DNA of 11,964 nucleotides from Actinomycetota bacterium (GTDB taxonomy: Bacteria; Actinomycetota; Actinomycetes; Streptosporangiales; Streptosporangiaceae): contig PMST01000264.1 in NCBI GenBank assembly GCA_003168295.1, positions 3,393 through 15,356 of the forward strand, read 5' to 3'. The stretch's first letter is position 1; every line of letters starts with the position of its first letter. Below the pieces are notes generated by a model that worked only from the letters and a program-made list of their open reading frames with translations, had not been told where the DNA came from and searched no databases. A program made the translations under genes and the position numbers. Shown one piece after another: positions 6,786 to 11,964 of this stretch.

Positions 6786-8339
6786 TTACTCCTTGGGATG
6801 CTGGTGGGCGACGACGGCGGTGGTGAGCAGGATCAGCGCGGCTCCTACGCGCAGTCCCAGGCTGGTGCCGCTGGTGAACGCGTCGCGGGTGCCGTCGATG
6901 AGCTGCGCGCGGACCGCCGGGTCCGGGGCGCTCCGCGCGTATTGCAGGGCGGCGGTGATGGATTGCCTGATGGCCTGCCCGCGGGCGCCGGGGACGTTCC
7001 GTAGGGCGGCGGGCAGGTGACTGGCGAAACGGCTGGTGAGGATCGTGCTGAGGACCGCGACGCCGAGCGCGGAGCCGAACTCCCGGGTGGTGCTATTCAG
7101 TCCTGAGCCCACGCCGGCATGGCTGGGCGGTAGGGCGTGGACCATCATTCCCGACAGCGGCGGCATCGCCAGGCCCATGCCGCCGCTGACGACGGCGAGC
7201 AGCAGCCCGTAGACCGGGTAGGGGGTGGCGGCGGTGGCGAACGACAGCAGCGCGATCCCGGCCGCGAGGCAGAGCAGTCCGAGAATGACCGTAGGCCGCG
7301 CGCCGATCCTGGCCGCCAGGCGAGCGCTCTGCGCGCTGGTGTACGGCATCACGATCGCGACCGGGAGGATGCACACCGCCGCGAGCAGCGGTGAGTAGCC
7401 CTTGACGTCCTGCAGGTACTGGGCGTTGATGTAGAACAGGCCGAACAGTGCGAAGAACAGCGCGGTGATCCCGAGCGCGCCGGTGCGGACACCCGCCAGC
7501 CGGAACAAGCGCGGATCGAGCATCGGGTGCTCCATCCGGGTCTCGTACCACGCGAACGCCGCGAGCAGCGCGATCGCGAGGAGCAGCGATCCGAGCACCG
7601 GCACCGAGCCCCAGCCGGACTCCGGTCCTTCGATGATGCCGTACAGCAAAGCCACGCTGCCCGCGGTCAGCAGCACCGCGCCGCCGCCGTCCACCGGGTC
7701 GTCGTGCGGGGTCTGGGCCGGCACTAGCCACGCGATCAGCGCCGCGGCCGCGACCGCGATCGGCACCCCGGCCCAGAACAGCACCCGCCAGCCGCCGAAC
7801 TCGACCGCCAGCCCGCCGCCGAGGTTGCCGGCCACGCCGCCGACCCCCGCCAGCGCCGACCACAGCGCCACCGCCCGCGGGCGGTCCGCGGGCTCGACCC
7901 GCGCGAGCGTGACCGCGAGCGTGGCGGGCAGCACGAACGCCGCCCCGATGCCGGTGAGCGCGCGCCCGCACATCAGCACCGCGACATTCGGGGCCAGCGC
8001 GGCCATGACGGACCCGGCCGCGAATATGCCCAGGCCGATCAGCATCCCCCGCTTGCGTCCGAAGCGGTCGCCGAGCGCGCCGGCCGGGATCAGCAGGCAC
8101 GCGAACACCAGCGTGTAGCTGTCCACGATCCACGCCGTCGCCGACACGGACGGGTGCAGGCTGCTCGCCTGAAGCGCCGGGATCGCGAGGTTGACGGCGG
8201 CGACCATGCCGATCGCGAGGGCCACCGCCGGCGCGATCACCGCGACGGCCAGCACCGGCCTGGCCGCAGGCCTCGCCCTCACGACGGGCATGACGCCGGG
8301 GTCGCCTGCATAGGTCTGACGTGCGCCTCTTCTGCCCAT
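6786..8339 (-). CDS. DHA2-family MFS exporter (EmrB/QacA-like, 14 membrane segments)
   Basis: Proton-driven multidrug or metabolite exporter of the major facilitator superfamily, inner membrane. 517 residues, the usual length for the 14-helix drug:H+ antiporter family. Motif A between helices 2 and 3 is GALGDRFGRKRG (88-99); a motif B-like RALTGIGAAFVLPATLAVT begins at Arg126. The motif C region reads GVGGVAGNLGGG (165-176), with Asn where the family usually has Pro. The early TAWIVDSYTL (68-77) is also typical of DHA2 proteins. About 14 hydrophobic stretches can be counted, after an arginine-rich 28-residue N-terminus. ATG 8339 has AGGGA just upstream and lies 9 nt after the AraC-family gene, so the two are probably co-transcribed and the regulator probably controls this exporter. 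Substrate unknown. Confidence 0.92.
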   Translation of the reverse strand: MGRRGARQTYAGDPGVMPVVRARPAARPVLAVAVIAPAVALAIGMVAAVNLAIPALQASSLHPSVSATAWIVDSYTLVFACLLIPAGALGDRFGRKRGMLIGLGIFAAGSVMAALAPNVAVLMCGRALTGIGAAFVLPATLAVTLARVEPADRPRAVALWSALAGVGGVAGNLGGGLAVEFGGWRVLFWAGVPIAVAAAALIAWLVPAQTPHDDPVDGGGAVLLTAGSVALLYGIIEGPESGWGSVPVLGSLLLAIALLAAFAWYETRMEHPMLDPRLFRLAGVRTGALGITALFFALFGLFYINAQYLQDVKGYSPLLAAVCILPVAIVMPYTSAQSARLAARIGARPTVILGLLCLAAGIALLSFATAATPYPVYGLLLAVVSGGMGLAMPPLSGMMVHALPPSHAGVGSGLNSTTREFGSALGVAVLSTILTSRFASHLPAALRNVPGARGQAIRQSITAALQYARSAPDPAVRAQLIDGTRDAFTSGTSLGLRVGAALILLTTAVVAHQHPKE

Positions 8340-8348
8340 GATCCCTAA

Positions 8349-9287
8349 CTATGCCGAACGGGCCCGGCTGCGTGCCACCGGCATCCCGACGAGCGATACC
8401 GGAAAGCCGCCAAATAACACCGGTTCCGCCTGCAGCGCTTCTGCGCCGCGTCCGGCGGGCGCCCGCAACCGACCTGATGCTCCGGCGCCTGGCCGGCCCG
8501 ATGCGGCGGCCTGGCGCCCGGCGAGGCGGAGGTCGCTTTGGTAGTGCCCGGGGGTCTGGCCGAGGACAGCGGTGAAGGCCTCGATGAAGCTGGTCGGGTT
8601 GGCCCACCCGCACAGGGTGGCGGTGCCGGTGACGGTATGGCCGTCGACGAGGTGGATGAGGGCGTGCTGGATGCGCAGCAAGGTGCGCCACTGGTGGAAG
8701 CCCATGCCCAGCTCGGTGCGGAACAGGCGGCTGAGGGCCCGTTCGCTCGCGCCCACGGTCCGCCCCAACTCGGCCAGGGTGGACGGGTCGGCCGGGTTGG
8801 CGTGCAGGATGCCGGTGACGGCACGGAGCCGGTCATCGACCGGTTCGGGAAGATGAAGCGGCTGTCCCGGTACGTCGGTCAGCTCGTCGATGACGACGCG
8901 GCGGAGCCGGTCCCTGGCGCCCGGCCGGAACGGGCGGCCGCCGGTCAGGGCCAAGAGCGCCTCCCGCAGCAGCGGGGTCACGCTGAAGACGCTCGGCTGG
9001 GCCGGCAACGCGGTGGACAGGCTCCGCGGCACTTCGAGCAGCCGGATCTCGGTCTCGCCGTACGCCCGGTGGTAGTGGCCGAAGCCGGGCGGCGTCCACG
9101 CGATACGGTTCGCCGGGGCGAGCCAGGTGCCCCGTTCGGTGGTGGTGGCGATCACCCCGGCGGACGGGTAGAGCAGTTGACCTTCCCGGTGACGGTGGGC
9201 GGGGAAGCCCTCCCCGTGGGCCATCAGCTTCAGCTTTTCTGAGGCCTCAGTCCGGAGAAACGGTACCTGGCGGGTTTCCAGCATCAC
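8349..9287 (-). CDS. AraC-family transcriptional regulator (NimR-like) with C-terminal extension
   Basis: One-component regulator with an N-terminal cupin sensor domain (about 22-110; FPAHRHREGQLLYPSAGVI at 28-46) and a C-terminal double helix-turn-helix (about 155-253; LAELGRTVGASERALSRLFR, then ATLCGWANPTSFIEAFTAVLGQTPGHY). This layout matches the NimR/YeaM type, which in E. coli controls the neighbouring MFS gene nimT. The same pairing is seen here. Residues 256-312 are a Gly/Ala/Arg-rich tail ending in a hydrophobic VLFGGFPVSLVGMPV; the DNA-binding domain normally ends at about 253. The start is GTG 9287 or ATG 9284, which overlaps the upstream small gene by about 40 nt. ATG 9224 would avoid the overlap but shorten the protein by 21 residues. 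No strong ribosome site precedes either start. Confidence 0.9.
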   Translation of the reverse strand: MMLETRQVPFLRTEASEKLKLMAHGEGFPAHRHREGQLLYPSAGVIATTTERGTWLAPANRIAWTPPGFGHYHRAYGETEIRLLEVPRSLSTALPAQPSVFSVTPLLREALLALTGGRPFRPGARDRLRRVVIDELTDVPGQPLHLPEPVDDRLRAVTGILHANPADPSTLAELGRTVGASERALSRLFRTELGMGFHQWRTLLRIQHALIHLVDGHTVTGTATLCGWANPTSFIEAFTAVLGQTPGHYQSDLRLAGRQAAASGRPGAGASGRLRAPAGRGAEALQAEPVLFGGFPVSLVGMPVARSRARSA

Positions 9288-9669
9288 CTGCCAGGATACC
9301 GGTCGCGGCTAAGGGCGTTTGCTCGACCATCTGTCGATCCTCGGCGGTCAAGTCCGAGTCCTTTACCGGCCTGACGAGGGACCAGTGGTCGCCGACCGGA
9401 CAGTGCTGAAACCTGGCGGAGCCGAGGCGGACGGATGTGAGCGAGCCCAGGGAGGACCAGTTGGTCCGGAAGAGGTGACCTTTGCTGCATCGAACGACGA
9501 TTTCGCCGCCAAACGCGGGCCGCCCGCGCATCTTCGCGGTCACCACTTTGACGAGAACAACCGCGACGATGACCGGCACCGCTATCTCCACGGGCAGATG
9601 GCTGCCGGAGCTAAAGGCCGCCGCTGTTACGGGCCATGAGGTGTGCTGCGCGATAGCCAGGTAAGTCAT
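9247..9669 (-). CDS. Small single-helix membrane protein with paired Cys/His motifs
   Basis: 140 residues, function unknown. One hydrophobic segment at about 25-45 (LPVEIAVPVIVAVVLVKVV) is followed by a basic stretch AKMRGRP, implying that the C-terminal part faces the cytoplasm. The soluble part holds CSKGHLFRT (61-69) and HCPVGDHWSLVRPV (89-102). Cys61, His65, Cys90 and His95 could form one metal site. From general memory, HWSLV-type proteins of this kind recur in actinobacteria as hypothetical proteins; no characterised member is known to me. ATG 9669 has a strong ribosome site, GGAAGGGG, upstream. The 3' end overlaps the start of the AraC gene, and the gene lies 61 nt after the zinc-ribbon regulator on the same strand. 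Confidence 0.75.
   Translation of the reverse strand: MTYLAIAQHTSWPVTAAAFSSGSHLPVEIAVPVIVAVVLVKVVTAKMRGRPAFGGEIVVRCSKGHLFRTNWSSLGSLTSVRLGSARFQHCPVGDHWSLVRPVKDSDLTAEDRQMVEQTPLAATGILAGDAGNPPGTVSPD
9293..9298 (-). promoter_or_regulatory. Candidate internal -10 box for the AraC-family gene
   Basis: On the minus strand TATCCT is followed by GGCAG and then GTG 9287 (ATG 9284 is 8 nt after the box), a leaderless-type arrangement. It lies inside the 3' end of the small membrane-protein gene. No -35 is evident, so this is only a possibility. Confidence 0.25.
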
Positions 9670-9683
9670 TTAGGTCCCCTTCC

Positions 9684-9705
9684 GGGCGAGAGTCGTCGCC
9701 CTTTT
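9684..9705. other. Short hairpin between the zinc-ribbon regulator and the small membrane-protein gene
   Basis: GGGCGA (9684-9689) pairs with TCGCCC (9696-9701) around a 6-nt loop. On the plus strand TTTT follows, which would look like an intrinsic terminator, but no plus-strand gene ends here. On the minus strand, where transcription is expected, the hairpin sits in the 61-nt gap just ahead of the ribosome site GGAAGGGG of the small gene. There it could affect readthrough, message stability or translation. Confidence 0.35.
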
Positions 9706-9730
9706 CGGTTTGGGCCGGCCGTGAGATGCC

Positions 9731-10570
9731 TCAGGTGAAGCCGGGCGGCAGGAAGTGCAGGCCGGCCACTTTCCCTTCGCGGTCGTAGGCGATCCGCGCG
9801 GTCCGCTCGGCGGCTTCAAAGGAGAGCGGGACCTCCACCAGGGTGAGGTCAGCCGCCTGATAGGCCAAGGGCTCGCCCATCTGCTCCAGCAGGCCGATCA
9901 TCCCGGTGAGCCGCGCCCACATCACGGCCACGCCCTCGGCATCAAGCTTCTGCGCGACCCTGTCATTGAAGTCCCGGCAGACCTCGGCCCAGCGGCCCGC
10001 CACCAGATCGGAGAGCAGCGCGGCCCCGCGCTCAGCGGCACCGGGCAGCGCCAAGGAAGCCATCGGCTGGCCGGTGCGCGGATCGGCCAGCTTGCCGAAC
10101 CGCTGGAACGCTGCCTGCCTGGATATGCCGAGCACCTGTCCGACCTCCGCCCACGTGCGGCCCGCCTTCCGCGCGCGCTGCACCGCAGCCTGCATGCCTT
10201 CCCCTATCTCGCTCGCCGCGCCCTGGATGAACGCGATAGCGTCCAGCGGGCTCGCCGATTCCTCCGAGAGCAACTGCCCAAGAAGGCCCCGTGCCGCTGC
10301 TCGCCCTCCGGCCACGGCCGAGCCGACCGCGTCGGCGCCCGTTTCGTTAGGCACTACGTCAAGCATTGCTTTACTTGAGTCAGATGTCAAGTAATCGTGT
10401 ACGTCTAGGATGCGCCCCTGACGGTCGCGGCCGGCCTTGAGGGACCTGCCGCGTCGCGCGGCACTACGACACGTCCCGCTGCAATAATGCCGAGTACGCC
10501 CCGTACTTCGCGGGGGCGGAAGAGGCTTGCCGCACTGCCGGCAAGCCGGGGGACGATCAGGGCTCGTCAT
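9731..10570 (-). CDS. Zinc-ribbon / HTH / DUF3887-like regulator
   Basis: 279 residues in three parts. An N-terminal zinc ribbon has Cys10-x2-Cys13 and Cys30-x3-Cys34 (CRQCGKPLP and HYCSGTCRSAARR), a type seen in many actinobacterial DNA-binding proteins. A helix-turn-helix follows at about 132-160 (RARKAGRTWAEVGQVLGISR, then QAAFQRFG). The C-terminal domain, about 175-279 (AGRWAEVCRDFNDRVAQKL near its start, AYDREGKVAGLHFLPPG at its end), resembles the DUF3887 NTF2-like fold. This suggests a DNA-binding regulator with a possible ligand pocket. ATG 10570 is chosen because AAGGGA lies just upstream and the zinc ribbon begins at once; the frame stays open further upstream but into non-protein-like sequence. 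It is divergent from the sigma factor and first of four minus-strand genes. Domain calls are by eye; target unknown. Confidence 0.8.
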   Translation of the reverse strand: MTSPDRPPACRQCGKPLPPPRSTGRTRHYCSGTCRSAARRGRSLKAGRDRQGRILDVHDYLTSDSSKAMLDVVPNETGADAVGSAVAGGRAAARGLLGQLLSEESASPLDAIAFIQGAASEIGEGMQAAVQRARKAGRTWAEVGQVLGISRQAAFQRFGKLADPRTGQPMASLALPGAAERGAALLSDLVAGRWAEVCRDFNDRVAQKLDAEGVAVMWARLTGMIGLLEQMGEPLAYQAADLTLVEVPLSFEAAERTARIAYDREGKVAGLHFLPPGFT

Positions 10571-10581
10571 GGATTCCCTTA

Positions 10582-10641
10582 GTTTCGCGCCTCGTCGATA
10601 GCACGAAACACTATCATGCGGAGTTTCCGGTAGCACGGAAC
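10582..10641. promoter_or_regulatory. Candidate operator repeats in the divergent control region
   Basis: GATAGCACGAAAC (10597-10609) and GGTAGCACGGAAC (10629-10641) match at 11 of 13 positions and are 32 nt apart, about three helical turns. The first copy is also the left half of GATAGCACGAAACACTATC, an inverted repeat with 5-bp arms. In addition GTTTCG (10582-10587) and CGAAAC (10604-10609) form an inverted pair. TAGTGT on the minus strand (10613-10608) inside the array is a possible -10 for the zinc-ribbon regulator. The rest of the gap, 10642-10725, is GC-rich, with a CCGGGC/GCCCGG hairpin at 10652-10668. Confidence 0.4.
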
Positions 10642-10725
10642 TGCGCGGCACCCGGGCGGGGGGCCCGGTAACGTGGCGGGACACACCGCGCAACCGGCCT
10701 CCCGCACCCCGGAGCCGACCAGCGC

Positions 10726-10754
10726 GTGACGCTAAAGCGGCGGATCGGTAACTA
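10726..10754 (+). promoter_or_regulatory. Candidate leaderless promoter of the sigma factor gene
   Basis: GTGACG (10726-10731), a 17-nt spacer and TAACTA (10749-10754) are followed by five bases and the GTG start at 10760. No Shine-Dalgarno is properly placed, which favours a leaderless message. The -10 match is weak. A GGAAC element typical of ECF autoregulation occurs at 10637-10641 but lacks a matching CGT box at 16-17 nt. Confidence 0.35.
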
Positions 10755-10759
10755 CAAAC

Positions 10760-11356
10760 GTGACCGAAAAAACAGCAGTCCGTCCGGCGGCCGCAGCGAA
10801 GGAGCGGACCGCCGGCGAGGGTGCCACCGCCGAGTTCGAGAGGCTTTACCGGGCGAACGTGGCGGCGGTGATGGCGTACTTCGCCCGGCGCAGCCGTGAC
10901 CCGCAGGTGGTCGCCGACCTTACCGCGGACACCTTCGTCGCGGTGATTACCTCCTTCGATGCCTTCGATCCACGGAGGGGCACCGCGCGGGCCTGGATGT
11001 TCGGGATCGCCCGGCGGGTCTACGCCTCGTACTGCGAGGCGCACACCCTGCAGCAGCACAAGCTGCAGAAGCTGGCCGGCCGACGTGACCTGGAACCGGA
11101 CCAGGTCGAGGAACTGCTCGGCCGGATCGATGCCGAACGAGCCGGCCGGGACCTCATGCACGAGCTGGCCATGCTGCCGGAAAGGGACCGCGCGGTGATC
11201 GAACTAGTGGATCTCGCGGGACTCCGGCCAAAAGAGGCAGCGACGGCGCTCGGGCTCACGCCCGGCGCGGTCCGGATGCGACTGCTCCGGACGCGTGCCC
11301 GGCTGCGCAAGCAGGCCACGACGACAAACCACAACAGGGGTGACAGTGATGACTAA
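10760..11356 (+). CDS. Sigma-70 family (ECF-like) RNA polymerase sigma factor
   Basis: 198 residues, the size of an extracytoplasmic-function sigma factor. Region 2 spans about 26-93 (FERLYRANVAAVMAYFARR; DLTADTFVAVITSFDAFD; TARAWMFGIARRVYASY), binding core polymerase and the -10. Region 4 spans about 136-184 (LAMLPERDRAVIELVDLAGL; PKEAATALGLTPGAVRMRLL), with its helix-turn-helix reading the -35. Sigma regions 1 and 3 are absent, as expected for ECF types. The start is GTG 10760, with no clear ribosome site but a possible leaderless promoter. The stop TAA overlaps the next gene's ATG by 8 nt (ATGACTAA), which indicates translational coupling with the membrane partner. The group within the ECF classification and the signal sensed cannot be told by eye. 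Confidence 0.93.
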   Translation: MTEKTAVRPAAAAKERTAGEGATAEFERLYRANVAAVMAYFARRSRDPQVVADLTADTFVAVITSFDAFDPRRGTARAWMFGIARRVYASYCEAHTLQQHKLQKLAGRRDLEPDQVEELLGRIDAERAGRDLMHELAMLPERDRAVIELVDLAGLRPKEAATALGLTPGAVRMRLLRTRARLRKQATTTNHNRGDSDD

Positions 11357-11964
11357 GTTCGCAGACCAGCTTCTCGATGATCTGATGCGTGAACACGGAT
11401 CGGCGCTAGCCCACGCCAGGCCGCCGGAGGCCCGACCGCGGCACGCCGCGGCAGGCCGGAAGCTGCTGGTGGCCGGCGCGGGCGGCATCGCCGTCGCGGC
11501 GACCGCCGGCGTCCTGGTGGCCGGCGGCGGGACTGCGGCGTATGCGGTGACCACGCATCCCAATGGCACGATCACGCTCGCGGTCACCAGGCCCTCCGGG
11601 ATCTCGGGCGCCAACGGGGCACTGCACAAGCTCGGCGACCGGGTGGTCGTCGTGCCGGTCGAGCCCGGCTGCCCGAGTCTCGGATCGCTGCGGCCGCCGG
11701 CCGTGAAGCTCAACGGCCATCCCTCCGTCCAGACCACGGTGGGCATCGGCGGCTCCGTCACCGTGAACGCGAAGGGAATTCCGGCCGGGGACATCCTCGT
11801 GGTGGGCGTCGAGACGACCACGACGGGGACCACGCATAGCTCAATGGTGGGCGGAAGGCTGACCTCGCCTCCGGCGCCAAGCTGCATAAGCCTGCCCGCT
11901 CCGCCCACTCCGCCGGCTCCCGGCGGGTCGGGGAGGGCACACGGGGGCTCGGGCGGCTCGGGGA
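11349..11964 (+). CDS. Putative membrane partner of the sigma factor (partial, C-terminus outside window)
   Basis: 205 residues are visible from ATG 11349, which overlaps the sigma gene stop; AGGGGTG near 11334-11340 can act as ribosome site. A short cytoplasmic part of about 38 residues (MTKFADQLLDDLMREHGSAL) precedes one membrane helix at about 39-60 (LLVAGAGGIAVAATAGVLVAG). An exported domain follows with THPNGTITLAV (69-79), GANGALHKLGDRVVVVPVEP (88-107) and GCPSL. Then come VQTTVGIGGSVTVNAKG and a Pro/Gly/Ser-rich tail running past the window edge. Position and topology suggest an anti-sigma or signal-sensing partner. The cytoplasmic part has no HxxxCxxC zinc anti-sigma motif and is too short for a full anti-sigma domain, so that role is inferred only from context. 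Confidence 0.8.
   Translation, partial: MTKFADQLLDDLMREHGSALAHARPPEARPRHAAAGRKLLVAGAGGIAVAATAGVLVAGGGTAAYAVTTHPNGTITLAVTRPSGISGANGALHKLGDRVVVVPVEPGCPSLGSLRPPAVKLNGHPSVQTTVGIGGSVTVNAKGIPAGDILVVGVETTTTGTTHSSMVGGRLTSPPAPSCISLPAPPTPPAPGGSGRAHGGSGGSG

Noticed and set aside
7093..8691. 532-codon minus-strand open frame overlapping the exporter and AraC genes in another frame
   Set aside because: Arg/Gly/Ala-rich shadow of two well-supported genes; no recognisable fold.
9684..9705. Intrinsic terminator on the plus strand
   Set aside because: The stem is only 6 bp and no plus-strand gene ends upstream. Kept only as a hairpin that may act on the minus-strand transcript.
10637..10674. ECF autoregulatory promoter (GGAAC ... 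CGT) before the sigma factor
   Set aside because: The spacing from GGAAC to the nearest CGT is about 30 nt rather than 16-17, so it does not fit.
10571..11161. Upstream extension of the zinc-ribbon regulator frame on the minus strand
   Set aside because: The frame stays open but runs antisense into the sigma factor and is not protein-like. ATG 10570 has its own ribosome site just before the zinc ribbon.

Overview
The window is high-GC DNA (strong G/C bias at third codon positions) and reads as an ordinary actinobacterial chromosome segment. Supporting signs are GTG starts, TANNNT-type -10 boxes directly abutting start codons, an actinobacterial NERD protein with a long disordered N-terminus, MenA (menaquinone respiration), and a sigma-70 family/ECF-like sigma factor with a membrane partner. 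No rRNA, tRNA, IS element, phage gene or CRISPR array was seen. Species cannot be read from the sequence.

Layout. (1) 1-784, minus strand: the N-terminal part of an amidase-signature hydrolase, cut by the window edge. It is divergent from (2) 952-2205, a membrane-anchored NERD-domain protein. (3) 2206-2283 is a stepped tandem repeat, followed by ilvD (2332-4209, dihydroxy-acid dehydratase of branched-chain amino acid synthesis). (4) A GNAT acetyltransferase follows ilvD directly, but its N-terminal coding sequence has no ATG/GTG/TTG in frame; a GTG overlapping the ilvD stop lies one base out of frame. (5) menA (4823-5695) appears to be leaderless. (6) A second intergenic repeat (5721-5783) carries four perfect AGGAGG motifs and precedes a RimJ/RimL-like GNAT gene (5826-6407). 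(7) 6408-6785 is a convergent, gene-free stretch with small repeats and inverted repeats.

(8) 6786-10570, minus strand: four closely packed genes. Reading in transcription order they are a zinc-ribbon/HTH/DUF3887-like regulator, a small one-helix membrane protein with paired Cys/His motifs, an AraC-family regulator of the NimR kind, and a 14-helix DHA2-type MFS exporter. Gaps and overlaps of 61 nt, -41 nt and 9 nt suggest a single operon, though an internal promoter before the AraC gene is possible. (9) Divergent from it, 10760-11964 holds a sigma factor and an overlapping membrane protein, cut by the window end, that looks like its partner but has no zinc anti-sigma motif. The 190-nt region between the two divergent units carries a direct repeat and an inverted repeat that could be operators.

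Most of the content is housekeeping or common accessory genes. The least explained parts are the sigma factor/membrane partner/zinc-ribbon regulator/small metal-site protein group, the broken start of the acetyltransferase behind ilvD, and the two unusual intergenic repeats.
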